Assembly (NCBI GenBank): GCA_003241965.1
Contig: QBMB01000001.1
Coordinates: 188,749-231,067, forward strand
Length of the DNA stretch: 42,319 nucleotides
Direction: 5' to 3'
From: Burkholderiales bacterium
GTDB taxonomy: Bacteria; Pseudomonadota; Gammaproteobacteria; Burkholderiales; Burkholderiaceae_C
Positions 32,828-40,290 of this stretch are shown piece by piece. Under the pieces are notes generated by a model. It saw only the letters and a list, made by a program, of their open reading frames with translations, did not search any database and was not told the DNA's origin. Position 1 is the first letter of the stretch. The number at the start of each line of letters is the position of its first letter. The translations under genes were made by a program, and so were the position numbers.

Positions 32828-32947
32828 CTATTAGCGGAGCAGCACGTTTTGTGGGCCTACGCACCGCCGCCACCTGTGTGACGCGCACGGACTTAGTCCT
32901 CCTGCGGTTCCGCCGGTGTGCTGTACCGCTACTAGCGCAACAGCACG
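32828..32947. repeat. Inverted and face-to-face iterons after trfA
   Basis: An inverted iteron CTATTAGCGGAGCAGCACG at 32828-32846. A face-to-face pair follows, where GTGCTGT (32918-32924) and ACAGCAC (32940-32946) flank a shared CTACTAG core. They lie between the initiator gene and the end of the minus-strand nuclease gene. Initiator binding here could affect copy control or expression. Confidence 0.75.
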
Positions 32948-32948
32948 C

Positions 32949-33875
32949 TCAACCCGCCGATTGGCCAGTCGTCCATGCGCGAGACGACGTGTGCTGGTGC
33001 CAGTGCTCAATCTCGATCACACCGTCACTGCTCAGGTCTGGCCAGTGGTTTGTCTCGCTGCAGGCCTTGTAGACGGCAAGACAGTCCTGGAACTTCTTTG
33101 CCCCATTGCTGAGGAACGAGTCGCCGGCGGCCAGCGTGTGCACCGAGAACGGCTCGCTCGTCTCCGCTGCAATAAACACGAAGGGCTTGGGACTGCTTGA
33201 GCCCTCGAAGAGGGAGCGGCCGAGCGAATACATGAAGGCCTGCAGGTCGTAGTCGAGCTTCACTGCATCGCGCGAGAACAGGCCAACTGAGGCATGGCGC
33301 GTCGATTTCAGATCGAAGTCCAGATCCGGGTGGTAGATGTCTGGACGGATTCGCAGCTGCAGGCCTGTGGTGGGCTCGGTGAAGTAGATGCTGACCTCGG
33401 TCATGGCCTCTTCGATGAACTTGCCCAGTGCGCGGCCCTTGTAGAGCGTGTCCTGCACCTTGACTTCTAGGCGCCGTGCTTTGGAGAAAGTGGGCTCGTC
33501 AACCACCAGCTTCATCGCGTTGTTCTCCAAGAACTGCTTGTAGTCCTTGTTGGAGGAGTGAACGATGCCGGGGTAGACGGCGACCTCTTGGCCCGCCAGA
33601 TGTGGCTGCAGCAGCAGAAGGTGGAGCAGGGAGCCAAAGTCCTTGGCATCGCTGTCCTCGCGCCGTGCCGTGAGGGCTGTCTTGAAGTGGGCAGGCGAGA
33701 CCAGCAGGGGCTTCAGGAGCGAGCAGCTGAGCGCGTCGCGGTCAGCGTGATAGATGTGAGCGGGCAGGGACTTGTACAGCAGGCTCCCTTCGGCATAGCC
33801 CGTCATCGGCTGATCTTCGTTGGTGGCATCGGCCACCAGATCCAGTACGTCGCTGAAATTCGTGAAGTTGTCCAT
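32949..33875 (-). CDS. RecE/PDDEXK-type exonuclease-like protein
   Basis: 308 aa. The sequence fits the DUF3799 family of RecE-like PD-(D/E)XK nucleases: HADRDALSCSLLKPLLVSPAHFKTAL near the N-terminus, then LQLRIRPDIYHPDL followed by FDLKST, giving the D...D-x-K active site (residues ~178-198), then YDLQAFMYSLG. Phage and plasmid members resect double-strand ends for single-strand annealing. A RecT-like annealing protein is not evident nearby, though the divergently transcribed unknown protein could serve. ATG 33875 is the family start. The gene ends at the face-to-face iteron. Confidence 0.82.
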   Translation of the reverse strand: MDNFTNFSDVLDLVADATNEDQPMTGYAEGSLLYKSLPAHIYHADRDALSCSLLKPLLVSPAHFKTALTARREDSDAKDFGSLLHLLLLQPHLAGQEVAVYPGIVHSSNKDYKQFLENNAMKLVVDEPTFSKARRLEVKVQDTLYKGRALGKFIEEAMTEVSIYFTEPTTGLQLRIRPDIYHPDLDFDLKSTRHASVGLFSRDAVKLDYDLQAFMYSLGRSLFEGSSSPKPFVFIAAETSEPFSVHTLAAGDSFLSNGAKKFQDCLAVYKACSETNHWPDLSSDGVIEIEHWHQHTSSRAWTTGQSAG

Positions 33876-34049
33876 GGTCGTGTCGTTCCGGTGTTTCCTT
33901 GATCTATGAAAACACGGCGCGCCTCGATGTCAAGGCCGCACTTGCATATCGCATGAAGAAATACCGCGATCAACGCAGTGCCGATGCCTCGTTAGGGGGG
34001 CTTGAACATCGAGAAGCCCGTGATACCTTAAACCGGAGGTAGCCAAAAA
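33876..34049. promoter_or_regulatory. Divergent promoter region
   Basis: 174 bp between divergent genes. On the + strand TTGAAC (34002-34007) and TACCTT (34024-34029), 16 bp apart, are a weak promoter candidate, followed by a good CGGAGG ribosome site at 34033-34038. Nothing as clear is seen for the minus strand. Confidence 0.4.
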
Positions 34050-35000
34050 ATGAACACAAACACTCACAGCAACAACCCAGGCATGCACGCACACCCTGTT
34101 CTCGTTTCGGCCCAGTGGCAAGTCGAGCTCGATGAGGCCATTCGACGCAACGATGACGCCGGCATGTGGGACGTGGTCGCGCGCCAGCCCGACCAGGAGG
34201 AAGCCCAGGAGGCGATGGCCACCTTGGTTTCGCGCCTGGCGTTCCGGGTGGACAACCGCCCACGCTTCTCCGAGATGTTTCTCATGCCAGTGATCGCCCC
34301 TTCGGGCAGCGAACTCATCGGCAATGCCTCCAACTGGAAATCAGCCAGCTTTGCGGTGAACGAGGCCTTGGACCGCTGGTTGCCCACCAGGGCTTTCAAG
34401 ACTGTCTTCAACGGCATCCGCCCGTTCGACTGGGTAGGCACATGGCGTCCAGCGGTGCTGCGCAGCCATCTGTACCGCACCATGCCCGGCAACGCGCAGG
34501 CCAAGATCACCACGGTGGCAGAGGACATCGACTACCCGCCCGAGGCGCCGCGTTTGGGCTTCGTGTGCATGGTTCTGACCAGCGACCGCGGCTGGCCAGC
34601 GCTTCCTGATCCGAGCACCACGTCGGACAAGCGCCTGCAGGACGTGGTCGGGTATGCCCTGCATCACGTTGAAGACGCGGACATGCCGACGGTCCTCACC
34701 CCGGACCGCGTGCAGTTCTCCATCACGGACGGCGTGTGCCGTTGGCTCCGCGAACTCGACCAGTCGGTCAAGGTGTTGGGCTGGAGTGTTTCACCCGTGG
34801 CCAGTTCTGCCGATGTCATCAAAGTCAGTTTGCGACTCGACAGCCCAACCGTGTCTCTGACGCAGTTCACCTTGCGCAAGCACCAGATCGGGTTGCGCGG
34901 CGTGGACGAGATCCTGCAGATGCTCATGACGTTGGCGCCGGTGATGGATATTGCACGCGATGGTGGGCTCCCTGCAAAAAGGTCAGCCGAGCGCTCTTGA
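34050..35000 (+). CDS. Hypothetical plasmid backbone protein
   Basis: 316 aa, unrecognised. It has a good ribosome site (CGGAGG). Mostly soluble and tryptophan-containing; features include NDDAGMWDVVARQPDQEEAQEAM (helical, residues ~34-55), a region FNGIRPFDWVGTWRPAVLRSHLYRTMPG and a C-terminal amphipathic part. There is no signal peptide or membrane helix. It is first in a + strand series of closely spaced genes ending in the PRTRC cassette, opposite a RecE-like nuclease, so a DNA-maintenance role is a guess from position only. Confidence 0.7.
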   Translation: MNTNTHSNNPGMHAHPVLVSAQWQVELDEAIRRNDDAGMWDVVARQPDQEEAQEAMATLVSRLAFRVDNRPRFSEMFLMPVIAPSGSELIGNASNWKSASFAVNEALDRWLPTRAFKTVFNGIRPFDWVGTWRPAVLRSHLYRTMPGNAQAKITTVAEDIDYPPEAPRLGFVCMVLTSDRGWPALPDPSTTSDKRLQDVVGYALHHVEDADMPTVLTPDRVQFSITDGVCRWLRELDQSVKVLGWSVSPVASSADVIKVSLRLDSPTVSLTQFTLRKHQIGLRGVDEILQMLMTLAPVMDIARDGGLPAKRSAERS

Positions 35001-35064
35001 CACTCGAAAGCTTCGTGTTTTTATGGATGAAGCAGATCCCGACTCACACGAAAGCGAACAAGCC

Positions 35065-36072
35065 ATGAACCTCACCACCCCCTCCATCACCCCCTTCGCT
35101 CAAGGCATCATCAAGGTCGACAGCGAGGAGGGCGCGTTCCCCGGAACGATCAAGACCAAGCCCAGCATGGTCGTGTGCGCTCGCCACCACCAGGCAGCCG
35201 CCGAAGGCAGCATGGATGCGCCCAAGTTGGCGGCCCACCCCATCCAGGACACCCTGTTGGCCGCCGATGCAAACAAACAGGCCGGCGCTCTGGTCGAGAT
35301 TCCCGTACGCATTTTCTTCAACCGTCCTGATAAGTCGATCAGCCTTCAATACAAGGCCTATGCGACCGATACCGGCGCGCCGCTGTGCACGGGTGATGGC
35401 AAGGACGCCTCGCGGATCACGGTGGCCGGCGACAACACCCAGACCCTCAGCTCTGTGCCGTGCCCCGGCGCCGAAGCGTGCACCTTTGCGCAGCAGTCTG
35501 GTGTGGCCTGCCGCCGCCAGATGAAGATGACCGTGCAGATCGACGGCCAGGACGATCCCCTGAGCGTCTTTGAGGTCCGCTCGTCCTCCCTCAACAGTTA
35601 CCGCGCGCTCGCCGCTCAGCTCAAGATCCTGCACCTGCGCTTTGGCGGGCTTCGCCATGTGCCTCTGAAGCTGCAGATGTGGCAAGCCAGCAATACGGCC
35701 AGCCAGTACGAGGCATTCAATCTGCTGCGCCTGTGCATCGCTGCGCCGTCCGAGGCGGAAGCCATGAAGCAAGCGAAGGCTGCACGTGATCAGGCCGAAG
35801 CGGATGGGCTTGTGGACGTGATGGATGAACTGTTCGAGGGCTCGGTCAGCAGCGACCCGATGGCGCTGTTCTCCGACGACTTCCAGCTCGTGAGCGACTT
35901 CTACGGGGTCGAGCAGCCCACCCGCCGCCGCACGTCTGACAACGCCCAGACAGTCGCAACCTCGGGCAAACGTGGCCCAGCTCCCGCCGACACAGCGGGA
36001 AACCTGATCGCTGATGCGGTCCGCATGGCAGGTGCCGCGCGACCCGCCGAACTTGAAAGCATGCAAGCATGA
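35065..36072 (+). CDS. Recombination-directionality-factor-like / 'hydrolase or metal-binding' protein
   Basis: 335 aa. IPVRIFFNRPDKSISLQYKAY, then a cysteine group CPGAEACTFAQQSGVACRRQ (C-x5-C-x9-C) and later VRSSSLNSYRALAAQLKIL resemble the gp3-like recombination directionality factors of serine integrases. Annotation of plasmid members is usually 'hydrolase or metal-binding protein'. Zinc binding by the cysteines is likely. The ATG at 35065 begins at the conserved region; an in-frame start at 34951 would overlap the previous gene. The next gene starts within its stop (ATGA). No serine integrase is present in this window, so a directionality role would need another partner. Confidence 0.65.
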   Translation: MNLTTPSITPFAQGIIKVDSEEGAFPGTIKTKPSMVVCARHHQAAAEGSMDAPKLAAHPIQDTLLAADANKQAGALVEIPVRIFFNRPDKSISLQYKAYATDTGAPLCTGDGKDASRITVAGDNTQTLSSVPCPGAEACTFAQQSGVACRRQMKMTVQIDGQDDPLSVFEVRSSSLNSYRALAAQLKILHLRFGGLRHVPLKLQMWQASNTASQYEAFNLLRLCIAAPSEAEAMKQAKAARDQAEADGLVDVMDELFEGSVSSDPMALFSDDFQLVSDFYGVEQPTRRRTSDNAQTVATSGKRGPAPADTAGNLIADAVRMAGAARPAELESMQA

Positions 36073-37076
36073 GCCAAGCTGACATCACCCGCCTCGTAGT
36101 GGGCGAGCCCTTCACATTGGGTATGGGTCGGGCCGTTGGCCAGTCCCTTCGTTCTTCGGACGTTTCGAAGTCACTTCAGTGGCGCGATGGCAAGTGGCAG
36201 GGCCAGAAGTCACTTCTCTCGGTGCTGTCCAAAAAGAAGCGGCCCAAGCACCTGGTCTTGCCTGCTGGAGCAGGCCGTCGCCTTCGATTGAACGCATGGG
36301 TGATCGCCGCTTTGGTGGGCCTTGCCGGTACTGGCGTTGCCCTGGGGTTGCTCCTCCAGTCGCGAGAGGCCCCATTGGCGTCCAATGCACAACCAACGGC
36401 GGCTCAGTCGTTGCCCCTCGTGCAGGCACCTGAGAATGTGCGGACAGTCGACCAGCCGTTCCCCACCGCGCCCGCAGAATCGTTCCAGGTGATCCAGACG
36501 GCCGAAGGTGAGGCGCCCACAGCTAGGACGCCTTCGCTTCCCATCTTGGCTCCCGCTGGAGTAGGCACCACCACGGCTTCGGCGAGCGCAGGCGCGAGTC
36601 TCCCGTTTGTGGCACCTGCTCCCATGCCATCGCCGATTGGGCCCGCTCCAGAACTTACTTCGGAGAGGTCCAGCACGCGAGCCGAAGCCCGCCCACCCGC
36701 GAAACCGGCCAAGGAGGAGCCCAAGCCGCCTGCGGTCATTCTTGATGAGATGGTGGAGAAGCCGAAGCCAACTGCCGGGGTCAAATCAGAACCAACTGCG
36801 AAGACATCGCAGCCAGTGAAGCCAGCAGTGGTGGCCAGCGTCGCAGCAACCCCGGCCAATGCTCCGTCGGCACCAGCAGCACCCGCGCTGGCTCCTGCGC
36901 GTGGCCTCATCGCAATCACACCGGATGGCAAGTCGGCGGTTTTCACCGACCCAGCCACCCGTCTACCAAAACAGTTCAAGGTTGGTGACAAATTGACCAG
37001 CGGCGACACGATCAAGAGCATCGACGCCGCGCAGGGCAAGGTCATCGCCGGAACGAAGGAGTACAGCCTTGACTGA
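36069..37076 (+). CDS. PilP/TraP-like single-pass membrane protein
   Basis: 335 aa. Residues 1-75 are cytoplasmic, with a basic segment (KKKRPKHLVL) before one membrane helix (WVIAALVGLAGTGVALGLLL, ~77-96). Then comes a ~170-residue Ala/Pro/Lys-rich periplasmic stalk and a compact beta-rich C-terminal domain (GLIAITPDGKSAVFTDP, ...FKVGDKLTSGDTIKSIDAAQ, ...GTKEYSLD). The C-terminal domain resembles the homology region of PilP/GspC/TraP proteins, which contact outer-membrane parts of pili or secretion channels. Start ATG overlaps the upstream stop. The TTG start of the bactofilin lies within its last codons, so this pair is tightly coupled. Confidence 0.7.
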   Translation: MSQADITRLVVGEPFTLGMGRAVGQSLRSSDVSKSLQWRDGKWQGQKSLLSVLSKKKRPKHLVLPAGAGRRLRLNAWVIAALVGLAGTGVALGLLLQSREAPLASNAQPTAAQSLPLVQAPENVRTVDQPFPTAPAESFQVIQTAEGEAPTARTPSLPILAPAGVGTTTASASAGASLPFVAPAPMPSPIGPAPELTSERSSTRAEARPPAKPAKEEPKPPAVILDEMVEKPKPTAGVKSEPTAKTSQPVKPAVVASVAATPANAPSAPAAPALAPARGLIAITPDGKSAVFTDPATRLPKQFKVGDKLTSGDTIKSIDAAQGKVIAGTKEYSLD

Positions 37077-37467
37077 AGAAACCCGCAACGAAGACATCGT
37101 CATCGACCCGGTGGCGATGAAGATCGTCAACCGCATCGCGCCAGGCACCAAACAGTCCGGCACCATTGACTGCGCAGGCGGCCTGATGATCGAAGGCGAG
37201 TTCACCGGGACGATCAACGTCATTGGTGGCCCGTTCGTGCTCATGCCCGAAGCGCGCGTTTGCGGTGTCATCACCTGTGACCAGGACGCCTACCTGTTCG
37301 GTTCCATCTTGGCTCGCGATGATGGCGAACTGAGCGAACTCACCGCCCATGGCGCGGTGTTTCTGACCGAGACCGTCAACGCCAAGGCCAACATCACGGC
37401 AGGCGCCTTCAAGACCTACGAGGGCTCCGAGGTCGAAGGCAAGATCAAGACGATCCGGCGCTCCTGA
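37069..37467 (+). CDS. Bactofilin (polymer-forming cytoskeletal protein)
   Basis: 132 aa. The beta-helix core is clear: GTIDCAGGLMIEGEFTGTI, then ARVCGVITCDQDAYLFGSI and ITAGAFKTYEGSEVEGKIKTI, with short disordered ends as in other bactofilins. These proteins self-assemble into nucleotide-free filaments that position membrane machinery. Start is TTG at 37069, with AAGGAG just upstream; it overlaps the previous gene by 8 bp. A bactofilin encoded on a plasmid next to a membrane-spanning PilP-like protein and a TraB-like protein could be part of an envelope-spanning assembly. Confidence 0.85.
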   Translation: MTEETRNEDIVIDPVAMKIVNRIAPGTKQSGTIDCAGGLMIEGEFTGTINVIGGPFVLMPEARVCGVITCDQDAYLFGSILARDDGELSELTAHGAVFLTETVNAKANITAGAFKTYEGSEVEGKIKTIRRS

Positions 37468-37486
37468 GCAGGGCAGGGAAGCGCCC

Positions 37487-38320
37487 GTGACCGCTCTTTC
37501 GCACAAGTGGCTTCGCCAGGTCTTCACCGACAGGGGCGTCAAGGCACCCTCCGATGCAGCATGCGCAGCGTTCGTGAAGTCTCTTGATCCAGCGGGGCTT
37601 GAACAGGCGCGCGCGTTTCTCAACGCCGTCACGAAAGGTGTGGAGTCCACCGAAGGCATGACAGCCTTCCTCGCGTCAATCAACGCAGCACACCGAGAGG
37701 CGGCACCAGTCGCCACGGAACCGTTGGCAGTGCGTGCCCAGCCGCTGCCATCTCGCAACTCAAGGCCTGTTCCGCCCGCGTCCCCGGTAAAGCGAAAAGC
37801 TGTGCCTGCGGCTGACAGTGCTGAGCGTGCAGCCCTGCGCGACCAGGGGATGCATATCTACGCGGGCAAGGCGGCGATGAAGATCGAACTGGACGTGCTG
37901 AGGGCCGCAGAGGGCGATCCAAGCCGCCTCACAGTCCAGATCGAGCTGGCACCGGCCGTGGCGCCGCGCTCATTCGATTGGGAGCAGAAGATACCGTTCC
38001 AGTTCACACGTCGAGAACTGCCGCTCCTGGGCGCCATGCTCATGGGGTACGCCGGCGGCTCTCTCGTGTTGACCAACCACGGGCCCGACCACGACAAGCG
38101 ACTGGAGTTGCATCAGCAGGGAAACGTCTTGTACGTGAAGCTTCGCCAGGGCACCAAGACGCTGGCCATGCCCGTCGAAGCAGCCGACCTCTTCGGATGG
38201 GTAGCCATCACGATCACAGCTCTAAAAAATCACCATCAGGCCCTTGACTCTGGTGCGTTGTTTGAGATCCTGAAAAGGACCGGGGCAATGCATGCAGCTG
38301 CCTCAACCTCAAAACCCTAA
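37487..38320 (+). CDS. Hypothetical two-domain protein
   Basis: 277 aa from GTG 37487 with a CAGGGAA ribosome site. An N-terminal helical module (~1-65; HKWLRQVFTDRGVKAPSD...) is joined by an Ala/Pro-rich linker (~66-110) to a C-terminal domain (~115-270). That domain is rich in beta-strand sequence such as KIPFQFTRRELPLLGAMLMGYAGG and RLELHQQGNVLYVKLRQG. No family is recognised. It is soluble, with no signal. Position between bactofilin and lipoprotein suggests the same operon and process. Confidence 0.65.
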   Translation: MTALSHKWLRQVFTDRGVKAPSDAACAAFVKSLDPAGLEQARAFLNAVTKGVESTEGMTAFLASINAAHREAAPVATEPLAVRAQPLPSRNSRPVPPASPVKRKAVPAADSAERAALRDQGMHIYAGKAAMKIELDVLRAAEGDPSRLTVQIELAPAVAPRSFDWEQKIPFQFTRRELPLLGAMLMGYAGGSLVLTNHGPDHDKRLELHQQGNVLYVKLRQGTKTLAMPVEAADLFGWVAITITALKNHHQALDSGALFEILKRTGAMHAAASTSKP

Positions 38321-38334
38321 ATCGGAAAGAACCC

Positions 38335-38802
38335 ATGAAATCCACTCATTTCCTCAAACTCAGTCTGGCCGTGATGAGCGTGGCCGCTCTCCTCAGTGCT
38401 TGTGGTGACACGTCCCTCGGTGGCTCGTCCTCCTCCAACGCCGTCCCTACCATCGAAGATGTGAAGGCATGGCGCGTGGCCAACGTCGACACGAAAACCT
38501 ACAACGTGAAGTCGTACGAGGTCAGCGATCTCAGCTGCTCCGCTGTGAGCAAAGAGGAACTGGAAACCGTCAAGAAGAGCTACTCGGCCTTTGGCATGAG
38601 TTCTGACGACTTGATGAAGGCTCTCGTCCAGTGCAGCTACACCGTGAACGCCTCGCTGGTGGGGCGCGACAAGGAATACCGCAAGACTCAGGACCGAGAC
38701 ATCACGAACCACAAGGTGAAGGATGAAAAATTCGGTCTGCTGGTCAAGGGCGGTACCCCCCAATGGATGGGAACCCCCCGGTTGCCCAAAAACGAAGGAT
38801 GA
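38335..38802 (+). CDS. Lipoprotein of the TraB-like operon
   Basis: 155 aa. Signal with KST...LLSAC lipobox; Cys at residue 23 is the lipidation site, followed by GDTSLGGSSSS linker. The mature part contains two cysteines that could form a disulfide and no recognised domain. A GAAAGAAC site precedes ATG 38335. The stop overlaps the TraB-like start (ATGA), so translation is coupled. In conjugation systems small lipoproteins often secure the outer-membrane end of the channel; that is inference here. Confidence 0.78.
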   Translation: MKSTHFLKLSLAVMSVAALLSACGDTSLGGSSSSNAVPTIEDVKAWRVANVDTKTYNVKSYEVSDLSCSAVSKEELETVKKSYSAFGMSSDDLMKALVQCSYTVNASLVGRDKEYRKTQDRDITNHKVKDEKFGLLVKGGTPQWMGTPRLPKNEG

Positions 38803-40088
38803 GCAGCTACCTGATGGGCTGGCCGCCCGCCCGCAGGATGTTTGTGTCTGTTCAGGGCACTGCACCTCATGCGTTCGCACAAGCCATGCTGGTGCTGTCG
38901 GCCGGCGTGGTGCTGGGCTGGCTGGCCTGGGGGGAGGGCAGGGCGCCCGCACTTGCAGCACTGTTGCCCGTCCTGGTCGCCCTGAGTCGCTCGCGTACCC
39001 ATGCGTTCCTGCTGGGGCTGGGCTACACCGTCGCACTGCTGCGGCACACGGCGGCGTTCATCGGGAGCTGGTTCGATGACAGCTTGCTGATCGGGGCAGC
39101 TGCTGTGCTGGCCTACGGGCTCATCTCCGGAGCGGTGTGGTGTCTGGGCTGGAGCCGTTCGGATCGCCCTTGGCGCAAGTCGCTCGCGGTGGGGGTGGCC
39201 TGGACGGTGGCGCTGTTGCCCCCAGCCACGGTGGCACTTCCCGGACACCCTCTGATCGCATGGGGGGCGATTACGCCTGGGTTGGGCTGGGTAGGGGTGG
39301 CGTTGGCCCTTGCGGTGCCTGCAGGGCTCGTCTGGTGGCTTGCTGAACACCGTCTGCGTCCTTTGCAGACCGCCGCAGTGCTCGGTGCGCTTCTCGCCTC
39401 CTTGGGGGCGGTGGGCATCCTCCAGTTCGTTCCAGGGAGCAGCTACGGGCCTGCGACGGTGGCGGTGAACACGGCATGGGGCAAGCTCGATGGGGTGGAC
39501 GATGTCCTGCGCCGCGTGGAAAGCATGGGCCAGATGTCCAAACAGCTGGCGCAGCAGGAGAAGCCCGCGACCGTGATCTGGCCAGAGTCGATTCTCGGCA
39601 ACTACGACCCCGCTCTCTATCCGGTCCTCGATATTGCGTTGCTCAAGGCGGCTAGGGCATCTGGGCAGACACAGATCATCGGCATGGACTTGCCAACAAA
39701 GGAAAAGCACTGGGAAAACGCCGCCGTGGCGTTCTACCCGGATGGGCGCTCGGCACGTGCCGTTGCGCGCCAGCCCGCGCCGCTCTCCCTGTGGCGGCCC
39801 TGGCAGGAAACGAACAGCTTCGTCGCCGACTGGACCGCAAGCAACGTCCTCACCTTGAGCAACACCATGCGAGCGGCCTTCATCTTCTGCTACGAGGAAT
39901 ACCTTCCCGTGCTGTACCTCATGAACGAGGCGCAGGGCAGGGTCGATATGTACGTGGCGGTGACAAACACCTGGGCGGCACAGAGCCCGGTGGCCGCCGA
40001 GATCCAGACCCAGCACTCGTTGGGCATGGCCCGCCTGTTCGGTCGACCCTACGTCAAGGCTGAAAACCGACCACTGAAGGCCGAGTAA
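38799..40088 (+). CDS. TraB-like membrane protein with nitrilase/Lnt-type domain
   Basis: 429 aa. The N-terminal ~210 residues hold several membrane helices (AMLVLSAGVVLGWLAWG, APALAALLPVLVALSR, AAAVLAYGLISGAVWCLGW and more). The C-terminal part is a carbon-nitrogen hydrolase fold as in apolipoprotein N-acyltransferase and the Ti-plasmid TraB: VIWPESILGNYDP carries the catalytic Glu position, and FIFCYEEYLPVLY carries the nucleophile Cys. The segment where Lnt has its catalytic Lys (KRHLVPFGE type) reads ARQPAPLSLWRPWQE and lacks an obvious Lys, so activity is uncertain; as I recall, TraB proteins differ at this place. Start at 38799 overlaps the lipoprotein stop. It may process that lipoprotein or a pilin. 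Confidence 0.8.
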   Translation: MSSYLMGWPPARRMFVSVQGTAPHAFAQAMLVLSAGVVLGWLAWGEGRAPALAALLPVLVALSRSRTHAFLLGLGYTVALLRHTAAFIGSWFDDSLLIGAAAVLAYGLISGAVWCLGWSRSDRPWRKSLAVGVAWTVALLPPATVALPGHPLIAWGAITPGLGWVGVALALAVPAGLVWWLAEHRLRPLQTAAVLGALLASLGAVGILQFVPGSSYGPATVAVNTAWGKLDGVDDVLRRVESMGQMSKQLAQQEKPATVIWPESILGNYDPALYPVLDIALLKAARASGQTQIIGMDLPTKEKHWENAAVAFYPDGRSARAVARQPAPLSLWRPWQETNSFVADWTASNVLTLSNTMRAAFIFCYEEYLPVLYLMNEAQGRVDMYVAVTNTWAAQSPVAAEIQTQHSLGMARLFGRPYVKAENRPLKAE

Positions 40089-40138
40089 ACGCGGCATGGG
40101 GCGCTTTGCCCTGGTGCTGAGTAGGTGGTCGTCATCGG

Positions 40139-40167
40139 TTGCGGTGGTTTACGTGCCCCCCTAGAAT
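40139..40167 (+). promoter_or_regulatory. Candidate promoter of the PRTRC cassette
   Basis: TTGCGG (40139-40144) and TAGAAT (40162-40167) separated by 17 bp, ~120 bp before the ParB start, giving a leader of about 110 nt with inverted repeats. Confidence 0.45.
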
Positions 40168-40232
40168 TGCCTCAACCCCTCGCTTCCGTGAGGACTGCGC
40201 GTCTTGTGCGCGCCATCAACCAACCCCCCTCT

Positions 40233-40290
40233 GGGATTCCATGAATCCCTTAGCGGGCCGTGGAATCCCTTTTTTTTGGAGATTCCATGG
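40233..40290 (+). promoter_or_regulatory. Foldable leader with mutually exclusive hairpins before PRTRC ParB
   Basis: GGGATTCCA (40233-40241) can pair with TGGAATCCC (40261-40269), a 9-bp perfect stem followed at once by eight T's (40270-40277), i.e. a terminator form. The same first arm can instead pair with AATCCC (40244-40249). The TGGAATC arm can also pair downstream with GATTCCATGG (40281-40290; CCGTGGAATC, one G-U), folding over the start codon and leaving GGAG (40278-40281) at the loop edge. These structures exclude each other, as in an attenuator or translational switch. Stems are read by eye; no energy was calculated. Confidence 0.6.

Noticed and set aside
35044..36066. 340-aa minus-strand ORF
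   Set aside because: Antisense shadow of the directionality-factor-like gene.
38688..40097. 469-aa minus-strand ORF
   Set aside because: Antisense of the TraB-like gene; His/Arg/Pro-rich without any domain.
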